DNA of 64,000 bases, taken from Syngnathus acus. Its lineage: Eukaryota > Chordata > Actinopteri > Syngnathiformes > Syngnathidae. The stretch lies in the NCBI RefSeq assembly GCF_901709675.1, contig NC_051087.1, positions 3,180,001 to 3,244,000 of the forward strand, in the 5' to 3' direction. The notes beneath the pieces were generated by a model, which did no database searches, was not told the origin of the DNA, and saw only the letters and a list, made by a program, of their open reading frames with translations. The translations under genes were made by a program, and so were the position numbers. This document shows positions 22,201 to 43,800 of this stretch, in pieces; positions within the stretch are counted from its first letter, which is position 1; each line of letters opens with the position of its first letter.

Positions 22201-23048
22201 TCATCTGGCAGGGTCATTGCACCATCTGCCTTTATGGCGTACGGCATACCTGGGCCATAGAATTCCCAGCTGTTGGGCAAATTAAACATGCATGTAGTCT
22301 CATGCGAAATACTCTCAATATAAAAAAGTAAACATTGAAGTGAACACTCACTCATAGTCTACACTTCGCTGGCTTAGTTCCTGCTGTCTCGCGTACTGGC
22401 CAAGAGAGTGGCTTTCGTCAAAGATCCTCAGAGCTTCCAGAGCGAAATCACAAACAACACATGAGGATTGTTTGAAGGGATCGCACACTCGATGGCAGAT
22501 CAACCCACCTTTGCCCTCTCTATAACGGTGAGTCTCCTGGTCGCTGATCCAGCAGTGGATGGGAAAGGTGTAGATGTCTTCTTCGGGTGATTTGATTTCC
22601 ACCTTATCGGGGAACCAAGCGTCGTCGGGCAAAAAGCCAAATTGACGTTTGTCTAATTCGATCAGAAGCAGCCGTCCCAGGGAATTTGGGCAGGACACAG
22701 TATAAGTAGATACCTAGAAGATTTAATGGAAGTCTTCATTGTAGGTGATACACGGTGCAATGTGGCTTCAAAATAATTAGAGCTGCATTGACATCTTTCA
22801 GTTAAAACTGACAAAAATATTTTGGTAGTTACACTGACCTCGTGAGGACCTTGGTTGGCAATCAATCAACCAATGGCAGGAGCACACAAAGAAGGCAATT
22901 TACTTACTGATCCTCTGAAGATGACCAAAGACTTCAGCCATGTACGATCACTCTCGCCATCCGTGCCCACCAGCTTGATGTGCACGCTGTTTAAGGTGGT
23001 GGCCTGAATTCGGTCGCCTGTGTAGACTGTTGCCTCATAAACCACCAT
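19232..23048 (-). CDS. Lipoxygenase paralog 4, 14 exons, 666 aa
   Basis: Intact lipoxygenase. Exons: 22908-23048, 22509-22713, 22352-22433, 22147-22269, 21955-22058, 21704-21870, 21421-21564, 20905-21108, 20728-20814, 20483-20652, 20101-20222, 19898-19998, 19656-19826, 19232-19411. PLAT domain, HLLRTH, CQHAAVN and terminal ENSVAI are all present; residue 406 is Ala. The gene looks mosaic. Exon 14, intron 13 and the promoter are nearly those of copy 3, intron 10 is nearly that of copy 2 (including ACAAAATTTGCTTTGG), and intron 7 matches neither. This points to gene conversion or unequal crossover within the array. Confidence 0.93.
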
Positions 23049-23104
23049 TGTTGAAAAATCTTAATCCGGTCAATGTGATTCTTCTCTCAACTGGACAAAT
23101 TGCC

Positions 23105-23150
23105 TTCTTATACCGTACGAATGGTTGCTAGTGGGAAGTACCTGCGGCAG
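23105..23150 (-). promoter_or_regulatory. Candidate core promoter of lipoxygenase paralog 4
   Basis: The minus strand has GGTATAAGAAGGC as a TATA-like element and CTGCCGCAGGTACTTCCC upstream of it, as in copy 3. The distance to the start codon is about 60 bp. Confidence 0.5.
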
Positions 23151-23437
23151 GTTTTAGTAAGACGTTTATGAGCAATGACCGGTTGCAAGGTTGCAAAAGT
23201 TCATTTCTCAAGATGAGCACTTTCACAATGAAGTCTGATTTAAATGCGCATGCAGTTCTGTCTAGTAAAACCTAAAAGAGACACCTTTGGACCCCCCCAC
23301 CCAGTAAAAAATCCTAACTCTGCCAGTGCAATGGTCTCATGCACAGCATTTTCTTTCAATTCAGTGCAGAGTGACGAGAACAGGCTACATGGCGGCATGA
23401 CAGCAACATATATGCTAATTTGTGCTACTATACTCAC

Positions 23438-23599
23438 CAGGTCCGTCTTGGGAAAATCCTAGAAGTCAGACGAGTAACACTTTGTGGTTTTCCCAAAGCC
23501 ATTGTCACCGGCGATCTTTGGCGGCTGCGCATGTTGTCTGTACGTTGCACTTTTTGGTGTCCAGAAGAAAAGATTGATGGATTCACGGACACAGCGTTT
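23438..23599 (-). pseudogene. Duplicated TBCK exon 22, orphaned
   Basis: This copies TBCK exon 22 (26573-26745) together with flanking intron. The minus strand reads [20 protein letters not shown] and keeps the GTGAGTATA donor. The 5' edge has lost about 11 nt (the coding start EIDIE), joining the acceptor region directly to the Arg-Cys codons. No other TBCK exon is next to it. Its left neighbour, past about 23645, is a lipoxygenase fragment, so the join is a chimeric duplication. Confidence 0.85.
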
Positions 23600-23647
23600 C
23601 TGGAGGGAGGGGAGGTAATATTGTAAATCAATCTCTATGGCTAAACT

Positions 23648-23998
23648 GAAATCGGCACTTCTCACAAAAATCTTAGCCGTCAGCCAGTCATATTCAGAGT
23701 CAGTTGGGAGAAAGATGGGGTTGTATTTAGATGGCGTCTGCTTCAGCTTTGGGAGGAGAAGGAACCAAACCAAGGATGGACATTTGATGGACCCCATATG
23801 GTGTGTGTGTTTTTTTTACTGGAGATACTGCACAAATCTGCATGGTGGCTTCATCATTTCCAGAGATAGACCGTAAAATACTTCATGGACATTGGATGAA
23901 GCTAATGTCACCTGAATGGCAATAGGCATTAGCTTATCGTCGGGTCTTTTGTGAAGCAGGTTCTTGTAGTCGCAAAGGTATATGTTGCCTTCCTGTAT
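23648..23998 (-). pseudogene. Broken lipoxygenase fragment (exons 7 and 8)
   Basis: The segment holds the 5' half of exon 8 (about 23648-23748; [16 protein letters not shown] to VRSADF), intron 7 and exon 7 (about 23912-23998). Exon 7 has an internal deletion that matches removal of 63 nt between two CAGG words of the copy 2 sequence. Exons 1-6 and 9-14 are absent, and exon 8 stops before the iron-binding HLLRTH, so no active enzyme can result. The intron matches copies 2 and 3, not copy 4. Confidence 0.88.
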
Positions 23999-24149
23999 GA
24001 GGAACTGAGTTACTTGGAAGTAACAATAAATTTACTTTGCTATCCAAGCTCTACAGTGACTACTTAACATTGGATCAAAGTGTCATTTCTTCAGTGTTGT
24101 CCCATGACAAGATATAATTAGAACATTGCAGAAATGAGAGGGATGTGAG

Positions 24150-25063
24150 ATACTGTATGTTTCTTGCAGAGTCACTGCCAGCAGACAATAGCAGATAAGC
24201 TCTTTTCTACATAATTTCATCATATCATCTAAAAGCAGAAAGACCTTCTCCGGTGGTTTAATCATATTGCCAGCTGGAGTTCAGTTGAGGCAACAAGTTT
24301 TGGTTACTCTGCTTCTGACCTTTATTCACAACACACTTTCCACAGCATCACAAATGTATAATAAAACATAATAAATCATCATGAAATATCATTCCTACAT
24401 TCTGTTCAGTTCTGTATAGCAAATTCTAAAAGAGACACCCTTGGACCACCCCCCAGTAAAAAAATCCTAACTCCACCAGTGCATCAGTGGTCTAATGCAC
24501 AGCATTGTTCTGGAGTTGGGTCAAAAAAACGTTATCGACGCTACCGAAAAATATGTACAGTCTTTCTTAATTGGTTTTAAAAACACCTGGGAAGTGATAA
24601 GGGATGCAGTGAACATGGAAATAGAGAGAACAAGCTAATTGTCATAAGGCAGATGGCAGAAATTACTTGAAGATCTTGTATAGCGAGATTGTTTTTTCAT
24701 TTAACTGTTTCCTTCCTAATTTTCACTCTTAAATAAAGTTTGACCTCACTTTCAGGTCATCGAGAATCTTGACCAAAGAACCAAATGCTGCTTCATCAAG
24801 TCTTATTGCGGTTAATGTCGGTGACTGTTCAGCAGTTTGGTGTCTGTCCTTGAATGGTAAATGTTCACGTTAACGGTAAACCGGGCAAAAATGATGAAAA
24901 GTATAAATACTGCAATTATTGAACGATGGAAATGATGGCATCTCTGCTTTGTCTCGGTCTTGGACTGGTCAAGCTCTGGATTTTCAATCAAGCCCAGTTG
25001 AGAACTGCACTGATCTGCTTTTCTTCACTTTATTATTCCGATGAAGCACTTAGATGTTATTAA
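24150..25063. repeat. Segmentally duplicated lipoxygenase 5' flank (copy b) with short frame
   Basis: This matches 17830-18330 in two blocks, separated by a unique piece with AAGAGACACCCTTGG (itself a copy of 23273). On the plus strand TATAAATAC at 24902 precedes a 45-codon frame (24926-25063) that starts MEMMASLLCLGLGLVKLWIF, as at 18189. The change TTG to CTG is silent, while His to Asn and Thr to Ala are not. No gene is claimed. Confidence 0.7.
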
Positions 25064-25159
25064 GGTGGTGCAATTCTTTTATTCATGATGGTATCAGAAG
25101 ACAAAAAACCGGCAAGAATATGTACATAGTTTTTTTTTTAACTGACTCAACCACTTGGG

Positions 25160-36545
<11,386 letters not shown>

Positions 36546-36559
36546 CCTGAATTATTATC

Positions 36560-37370
36560 CAGGTAAAGAGATGTCTTTACTGACACATGGTGATTCTTGG
36601 TACTGTGTGAAATTAAATCAGCTGTCATCATCGATTATACTCAAGCAATGCTGCCATAACACACGCATATAATATAGCAAGTGACGGGTCTAATTTACAG
36701 TATATAAAGAGTCTTCAAATGGTTTAAACTAAGACTTATTCTATCAGCATATTGATGCCGCAGTGAACTACATTCACTGAACACATCATTTAAAATGTTG
36801 ATTTCCGGTAGGAAACCAAGGAAGACAAATTGTATATATTACCTGCGAAAAGCGTCTTTACACCCGCTTCACGGCAAAGAGGTTCGACCGACCTAGAACT
36901 CGAATAACGGGTTGATATTCAATATTTTCATTGAAGAAGTCGGGCGCTACTGTCAACTAAAAAGACGTTGAACGTGATATATGACGTCATTTTTGTGCGA
37001 CAGTGATGTACTCAAATGACACTCGTTTACACACGAGTTTACAGCCTAATAAATAACGAATATTTAAAGTACGAATTTATACATGTGTTCTTTTCTTTTT
37101 TCCCCATTGTCAAAATGTCATGGTGAACTAATTTTTAACCGGCGATTATTTCGGTCAGTTGTGCAAACGATATATATAACATGTGGGTAAAAGCTGTCAT
37201 ATGTCAGATGAGTGTGCGCATCTTTTACAGATCTACGACGTTGGACCTAATTTAGCATCCGTGTGCCTGCCTGTGCTAAATTAGGGTTAACATTCCTAGC
37301 AAGCAAGTGTCAAGACCCGCCGAAGCTCGCGGAAACGTGTAGAGGTGAATGCCTAAAGTCCATGTAAGTT
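36560..37370. promoter_or_regulatory. Likely bidirectional TBCK/AIMP1 promoter with non-coding first exons
   Basis: The first coding exon of TBCK (start 36545) and AIMP1 (start 38652) point away from each other. A minus-strand donor (CGCAG/GTAATATA) at about 36842 could end a TBCK 5' UTR exon. A plus-strand donor (CCAT/GTAAGTTT) at about 37364 could end an AIMP1 5' UTR exon that splices to CTTTTTCAG/GCTTG near 38627. No TATA box stands out. Exon limits are inferred from splice-like words only. Confidence 0.45.
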
Positions 37371-38651
37371 TAATTTGTTCTGTATATGTGATTCCCTTTT
37401 TTTTTTTTTTTTTTGTCAAAGCAGTCTTACGAGCAGCGACAACTACAAATGAAGGTGTAGTCGGGACGCTTCGAAACAATTTTGGAGCTGTTAGTTGCGC
37501 GCTAGCTATTTTAATTTTCTGCAATAAATTGCTTCGTTATATTAACACTCTTGTTCGCCAATTACAACCTAAAGGCGTTAGCTGGCATCACAAAGCTCGA
37601 ATGAAGTTGTCCCTTTGAGGTTTACATGCTTTTTATCTTGACAACACTCAAGTATTTTTAGCAATAGTATACAAATTGACATAAACAAAATAATACATGA
37701 GAGAATGTGATTCTTTTGAAGACCATGACATACGGGAAAGCCAGTCTAAACTTACCATTAATGGCTGGTCGGATAGCTATTTTTAGACTGAAGTTCCTTT
37801 TAAATACTCAAGGTGGCGCTATGGTTGCACTTTTGTATTTTGTCATAGTGGTGCACAAGAAGCAACCAGACATTTTCATGTTTTGTACATACTCTATTTA
37901 CAGATGGAATGAGTAACAAAAGCATAATTGACTTGTATATGCGTCAATGTGTACTGTGACATGTTTTAATGCGTATCCAAATGAGTTCAGCTTCATGTGG
38001 TCTGCCCCGCTGGCTGTTTAAATGAATTCAAGGAAAAACACTCTTTGATCCTGATTTGTTTTTTCCATCAACTGCGGCGATTTAAATGTTTCTAATTTTC
38101 CTCATCATCGTCATTTTTCATCTTGAGCCAGCTGTTGTTTTCCAGCACCTCACATTTGATTTCAAACAGTGGTGTCCCTAATTTAAAAAAAATAATAATA
38201 ATAATTGGAAATCGAGACTCTAAAGTTTTTAAACCAAATTTCCACATGTTGAAGCAAAAGATTTTTTTCTCCATACGAGTAAATGAATTTAGTAAGTTCA
38301 AAATTCAGTTCGGCTCTTGTCTGTTCGGTTTTATCTGGGATTGGCTGGTTAATCGTTGGCTGGTTATCTTTCTCTTCGCCTTTTGGACAGAGGTCACCTT
38401 TATCTCACATTGGCCATTCGGCAAGAGCATATCATAATGACCAGCTGTTGTTATTTTCACAAGCAAATAAAATAATGTGTAACACAATGAGTTAAAGCCA
38501 AAACAAAACATCAACGAATCAAACGCAAATACGATATTTTAACTTGATTCAAACAAACAAATTTGTGAATGGCAAATCATAAATATGCAGTGTTCACTGT
38601 CTATTGTCAAACCATTTCTTTTTCAGGCTTGTCGCCCGCTCCCTGTTCAAA

Positions 38652-40804
38652 ATGTCAAGTGTCAACCCCTTGGCGAGGCTGGAGCAGCGAGCCGCCGAAG
38701 CTGACCAGCTCATTGAGTACCTCAAACAACAAGTCCAGCTGCTCAAGGAGAAAGCAAGTAAATGCTTTAAAGTATACACCCCAGTAATAATCATAGTCGA
38801 CTTGAGAGCCGTATAGGAGCATCTCCTAAAGTTTGAATATTTTGTGGACGACGTCAACGTGAATCGACCTACTTTGCAGATGTCCAGGCCAGCATCAGAG
38901 AGGAGAAGAAACTGCTGGTGGAAAATGCCAGGTTGAAGGAGGACATAGAGGACCTGAAAAAACAGCTGCTGGACAAAGAGAAGATGAGGGGAGGTAAAGT
39001 GACTCTTGCCTGACTGTTCATCTCATGGACATTTTTTAACATTTATTTGTTCACTTCCTTCCCTTAATTATGATATCATTGATAAATAAATTTGCTATAT
39101 ATGGATCATTTTAATAAATTTATGTGGCATGAGAACGTGCCCCAAAAAATGTCCGGCGGATACTTAGCTGGAAAGTTTCATCATATGATGAAATCTACTT
39201 CTTTCCTTTTCCCGCAGTGCGAGACGTCGCCATGCCATCGGTGGAAGTCTCTGTGAAGTCCAACGCCACTCCTCCCCAACTCGGTGGTCCCGCGCCTTCT
39301 GTCACCCTGGCCGCCGCCACCACGGTTCAGAGTCCTTGCCCCAAAGACGACGGCAACAATAAGAAGAAGCCAGAAAAAAAAGGTGACGGATGGCGCACAT
39401 CAACATTCCTCCAGTTATGAATTCTTTTGAAGTGGCGACGCAAACACCAATCGGCGACGTGTGTCACGTCGCACGTCAGCGAGCTGCGGATTTCATTGGA
39501 GTTTCTTGCGGCGTGCTCTGCGTTGAAGTTATTAAAAGTGACCTCTCAACAGAGTCGGCCATATTGAAAACACTCATTTCATCTCGGGACGTTCGTTTTT
39601 CTCATATCAGGTGTTGATGGGTCTTACAATGCAATGGACCCCCCCCCCTCCCCCCATTGTAAAACTGCGGTGAATTTATTGCATTGCAAATATTTGAAAG
39701 AAGTTTACGTTCCAGAAAAGCCACAGCTGAGTTTCATTATTCTTCAGAATAAAGCTTTTTAGCTTTGCTTGTGAAATCAAGTCACACCCATGTTGTGGGA
39801 ATTAGACAAGTATAAATTGGTGTCCTTCAGTGTTGACATCACACACACAAAAAAGAAACTTTGCCAACACTTGGTATCCCTCTTTGTCCAAGAAAAAGCA
39901 AAAAAGTACTTTTGGATTTAAGGCAAATAGTTAAAGTGGACTAAAATGGCTGTTGTCTATAAAATGCGAAGAGAAAAAACCACAGCAGATGACGGCAGCT
40001 GGTCAGGACGACGCCAAGGTGGACGTGTCCCGGCTGGACCTCCGCGTCGGACGCATCATCACGGCGGAGAAGCACCCGGATGCGGACAGTCTCTATGTAG
40101 AGCAGGTGGACGTCGGGGAGCCTTCGCCCAGAACGGTGGTCAGTGGGCTGGTCAAGCATGTGCCTTTGGAGCAGGTACACTTTGAGAACTGAAGATGGAA
40201 AAGAGCCTTGCATTTGTTACATAATGTCAAATTCCATTTGATTCAAGTATGTCGTATGGGGTTTGAGTCCCCCCCCACTCTCCTGTCTTGGGATAAATGG
40301 ACTTCAAGAATGTTCCTTTTAACTGTCTCGTGCAGATGCAGAACCGCATGGCAATTCTGCTGTGTAACTTAAAGCCAGCCAAGATGAGAGGGGTGACATC
40401 CCAGGCCATGGTCATGTGCGCCAGCTCGCCCGACAAGGTGGAAATCCTTGACCCTCCCAGCGGTGCCGTGCCAGGGGAAAGAATCACTTTCCAGAACTTC
40501 TCAGGTTCTTTTTTTTTTTTTTTTTCCCTTCCTCACAGTTGGCCAAAATGGAATTTTCCACCGACGAGTCCGAACAAACCGACCGGGTGATACGCAAATA
40601 CAATTGTACCTGATTATTCAATGAATCGATCTTGCAGGCGAGCCCGACAAAGAGCTGAACCCAAAGAAGAAAGTTTGGGAGCAGATTCAGCCCGACCTGC
40701 GCACAGACGGCGCATGCGTGGCGACCTACAAGGGGGCGCCATTCGAAGTGGCCGGTAGGGGAGTGTGCCGGGCACAGACCATGAGCAACAGCGGCATCAA
40801 ATAA
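38652..40804 (+). CDS. AIMP1: AIMP1 (p43/EMAP-II precursor), 6 coding exons, 298 aa
   Basis: Non-catalytic scaffold of the cytosolic multi-tRNA-synthetase complex; its C-terminal domain binds tRNA and in mammals is released as the cytokine EMAP-II. Exons: 38652-38757, 38880-38993, 39218-39382, 39999-40174, 40336-40504, 40638-40804 (897 nt in frame). Residues 1-72 form a leucine-rich coiled coil ([16 protein letters not shown]). A Pro/Ala- and Lys-rich linker follows. From about residue 136 comes the OB-fold tRNA-binding domain ([36 protein letters not shown]) and the EMAP-II tail ending [10 protein letters not shown]. Exon 4 uses the acceptor GACGGCAG/CTGGT, the only nearby one that keeps the frame. 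In-frame codons before the ATG read LVARSLFK, similar to the end of the long human N-terminal form. Confidence 0.95.
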
Positions 40805-40864
40805 AAGAAGATGAGCCGATCCACCAGGTGACAAATGGAAGTGAAAAAGCGTTTGAAGGGCTTC

Positions 40865-40870
40865 AATAAA
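40865..40870 (+). terminator. AIMP1 polyadenylation signal
   Basis: A canonical AATAAA lies 60 bp after the AIMP1 stop codon. A T-rich stretch follows (TTTCATCTTCTTCC). Confidence 0.8.
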
Positions 40871-43800
40871 AATTTCATCTTCTTCCTAATGCGAGTTCTA
40901 ACTTTCGTTTCCTAAACGCGTGCTTCATAGCGGTGCTCTCGGTGATGTTCCGTGGTTTTACGTTGAGCAGACAAAAAAACCCGCCTTGAATCGCCCCAAC
41001 AAACTCGATAATTTAAAAACAAGCCCTGCTGCCTTGCGGTTGCGTGTGACATTCAGCGGGTTATAACTGTTTACTGTGATGGCTTGCAAAGAAGTTGTAA
41101 ATCTTTACTAGCCTCCAATGAGCCCCAAATGCTGAAAATAGAAGTAGGAAATGGGGAGATGTAGCATAAAGCAGCCGTCGCGCCGACGAACGTGTCCAGC
41201 AGCCTGCAGAAGTTCAGACAAAAGGGCCTTTTCTGGAAAGTAAAGCACTTTTCCAGAAAACTCTTCAGATGTTACCCCAATTATTTTCTTGTTCATGGCA
41301 AACTTGACTTCCTTTTCATCTTTTGATGGTCATTATCGGTTATTTCTTTAAACTTAAATTATTTCTCATTGTCGGAACAATAATCGATTTTAAATCGTAC
41401 CCAAACCAGCCTTGTTATTTCTAGAATCGAGAGTCTAACAAAACACGATTTGCAAACAGACACCTGTAACCGTTTTACAGAAGTTATTACCCACAGAATC
41501 CTGCGCCTCATCGCGTATTTCATCATGGAAAAACCGCCATCTGCACAAGTCAAAATTTAGATTCATGACAGACGATTTAAAAAAATAAAAATAAACAATG
41601 AAAATGATCCACAGCATTGTTTGAAAACCATCTCAAGATGGACAAAAACATAGTTTGGGTGGAGAGTTCTGATGGAAAGACAAATCTCAGCGGACTCTCT
41701 TTGGCTACGCTTGAAAGGGAAGAGCTCGCGTACTCCGTGTGTGGCTTTGCCACACTTTACAATGACCACACTTTACAATGACCAACACGATCCAGGCGCT
41801 TTAACCGCAGGAGCTCGCTGACGCGTAAGACGGCCACTGTGGGATGTCATAAAGCCTCGTCGACATGTCTGCGTTTGGTCTGGGCGGAGCGACTTTGAGG
41901 ATGAGTAGGGTACAACAAAACTTCTGCAAAGGTTAATGATAAATGACATTTGAAAATGGGTTTGTTAATCTTATGAAGTAAGGTTGACGCAAACCATACC
42001 AATAGACTTATTAATAGTTAGACTTGGATGTAGATTGTGACGCCAGGAAACCATAATTGGGACTTTCTAAATATCAGTTTGTGGTAGAATTGTGCTGATA
42101 GCAGAGTCACTGATAATTTCTTGGCTTCAATTAGGGGATTTTTTATGTCCCGTGGCAAAAGCATCCCGATGAGAAACGCTCGGACCAAAACCCAAATAGC
42201 AGCTAAAAATTGTGTGGAATTCTATCATCCTACGAACTAAATGACACTAATCAGCTGTAAAACATACAGCGAATTTTGTTTGAGTGTCTTTGTGTTTTTT
42301 AACAGGCTTTGCTTTCTCTAGTTTATAGTGTGATCGTGTACATATGTGCTTTATTTCATGATTCAGCAGGCAGGATGTAAATCCACGACTCAGCACTCTG
42401 TCCATAAAGGAAATTCCCAAGCCCAAATTAAGAGAAACAAAGAAAACCCAAGCCACACACATTCAAAAAGAAACTTTGTGTATTTTAATGTATGTAATAT
42501 GAATGCGTTTTTGTTGTTCCTCTCACTGCCGCTAGTATGAACCTTTCAAGACCAGCGGCGATGGGATTAGCCAAAGCTAGCGAGGCTAAACCGCAGTTTT
42601 CATCTGATTGTCGATTGCTCAGTTCAGCCCCTTCTATCTACCAACTCCAACCTTTGAATCAGTTTTATTGAATTTAGATCATCACTAGCATCTTCAACCG
42701 TATTAACAGGTCGAGCCAAAATTTCAAGATACATTTTTAATGTCCTTTGTGGTTAGTCACATGATTCAAAGAGTGTTTCAACGGTGTCAGTGGAATACCT
42801 AGAGCGATCAACCTAATGATGTCACAACCCTGTTGACCATCAATTGATAGCTAGAGGCAAAAAAAAAAGAAAAAACTCTGGTCCAGCTCCTTCCCAGGGC
42901 CATGACTGACTCCCAGGACAAAACAAAACCAGCACTCCCAATTATTCAGGTCTCAGGTCTCCCAGCTTTTGTCATGGCGCTTTGAAGGATGTTGTTTTGT
43001 TTGTTTGAGAAATTACTGGTGTCCGGTCTGCAAAAAAAAAAAAAGACATTCAGGGTTAGAAAATGGAGTGATCACAAAAGACATGACAATGCCTTTTGCC
43101 ACTCTTTTACCATTTCTCTGCAACCTGACCCCCTGTCTATTTGAACGTTATTTGGCTAACCGTCGCCATGGGACACACTGAAGCCATCCTTTTGGCACTG
43201 AGCTATTCCCATGCATTCTACTCTTCTCCTAACAAGGCGTGGACACTTGTTAAACATCTTCTCATAGCATAAAGGCTTTTGAATATACATTTCATTATGA
43301 GAAATAACCTTTGAGCGAGCAATCGGGACAATTATAGGACTTGTATTGTGTTCCTAGCAAAAAAAAATGTACGTAAAAATGACTTATTCATGAATTTACT
43401 TTGATTATACACTGGTTTAATTGTACCTTCTGCTATCTATTGCAAGAATATTCAATTTGGTTTGCGTGTCACTATAAATCACTGGCATAGAGATTGTAGA
43501 TGATATTCCATGATAAGTAATTAGCTGGTGACTGAACTTGGATAATTTACTCATCATAGTCACACCCACCAAAGTTTTCCAAAATAAAATTTGCTCTCCC
43601 TAAATAAAACTGCCTTGAGTTGGCTGAATTAAACCTAAAAATCTGCAGTGATTTTGAGAATAAGAAATCCTTTAACATAGTGATTTGTTTGTTGAATGAT
43701 ACCGCCTCAGTTGGAATGTTGAAGCGGATGTATGTCTTGCAAAGTTTTTCACGTAGGCTTCTATCAGCATACGATACATTTGTTGAAAGGAACCCATTAT

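Noticed and set aside
37349-37618. 89-codon plus-strand frame in the TBCK/AIMP1 gap
   Set aside because: It crosses a poly-T tract and the likely AIMP1 donor site; better explained as promoter and first-intron sequence.
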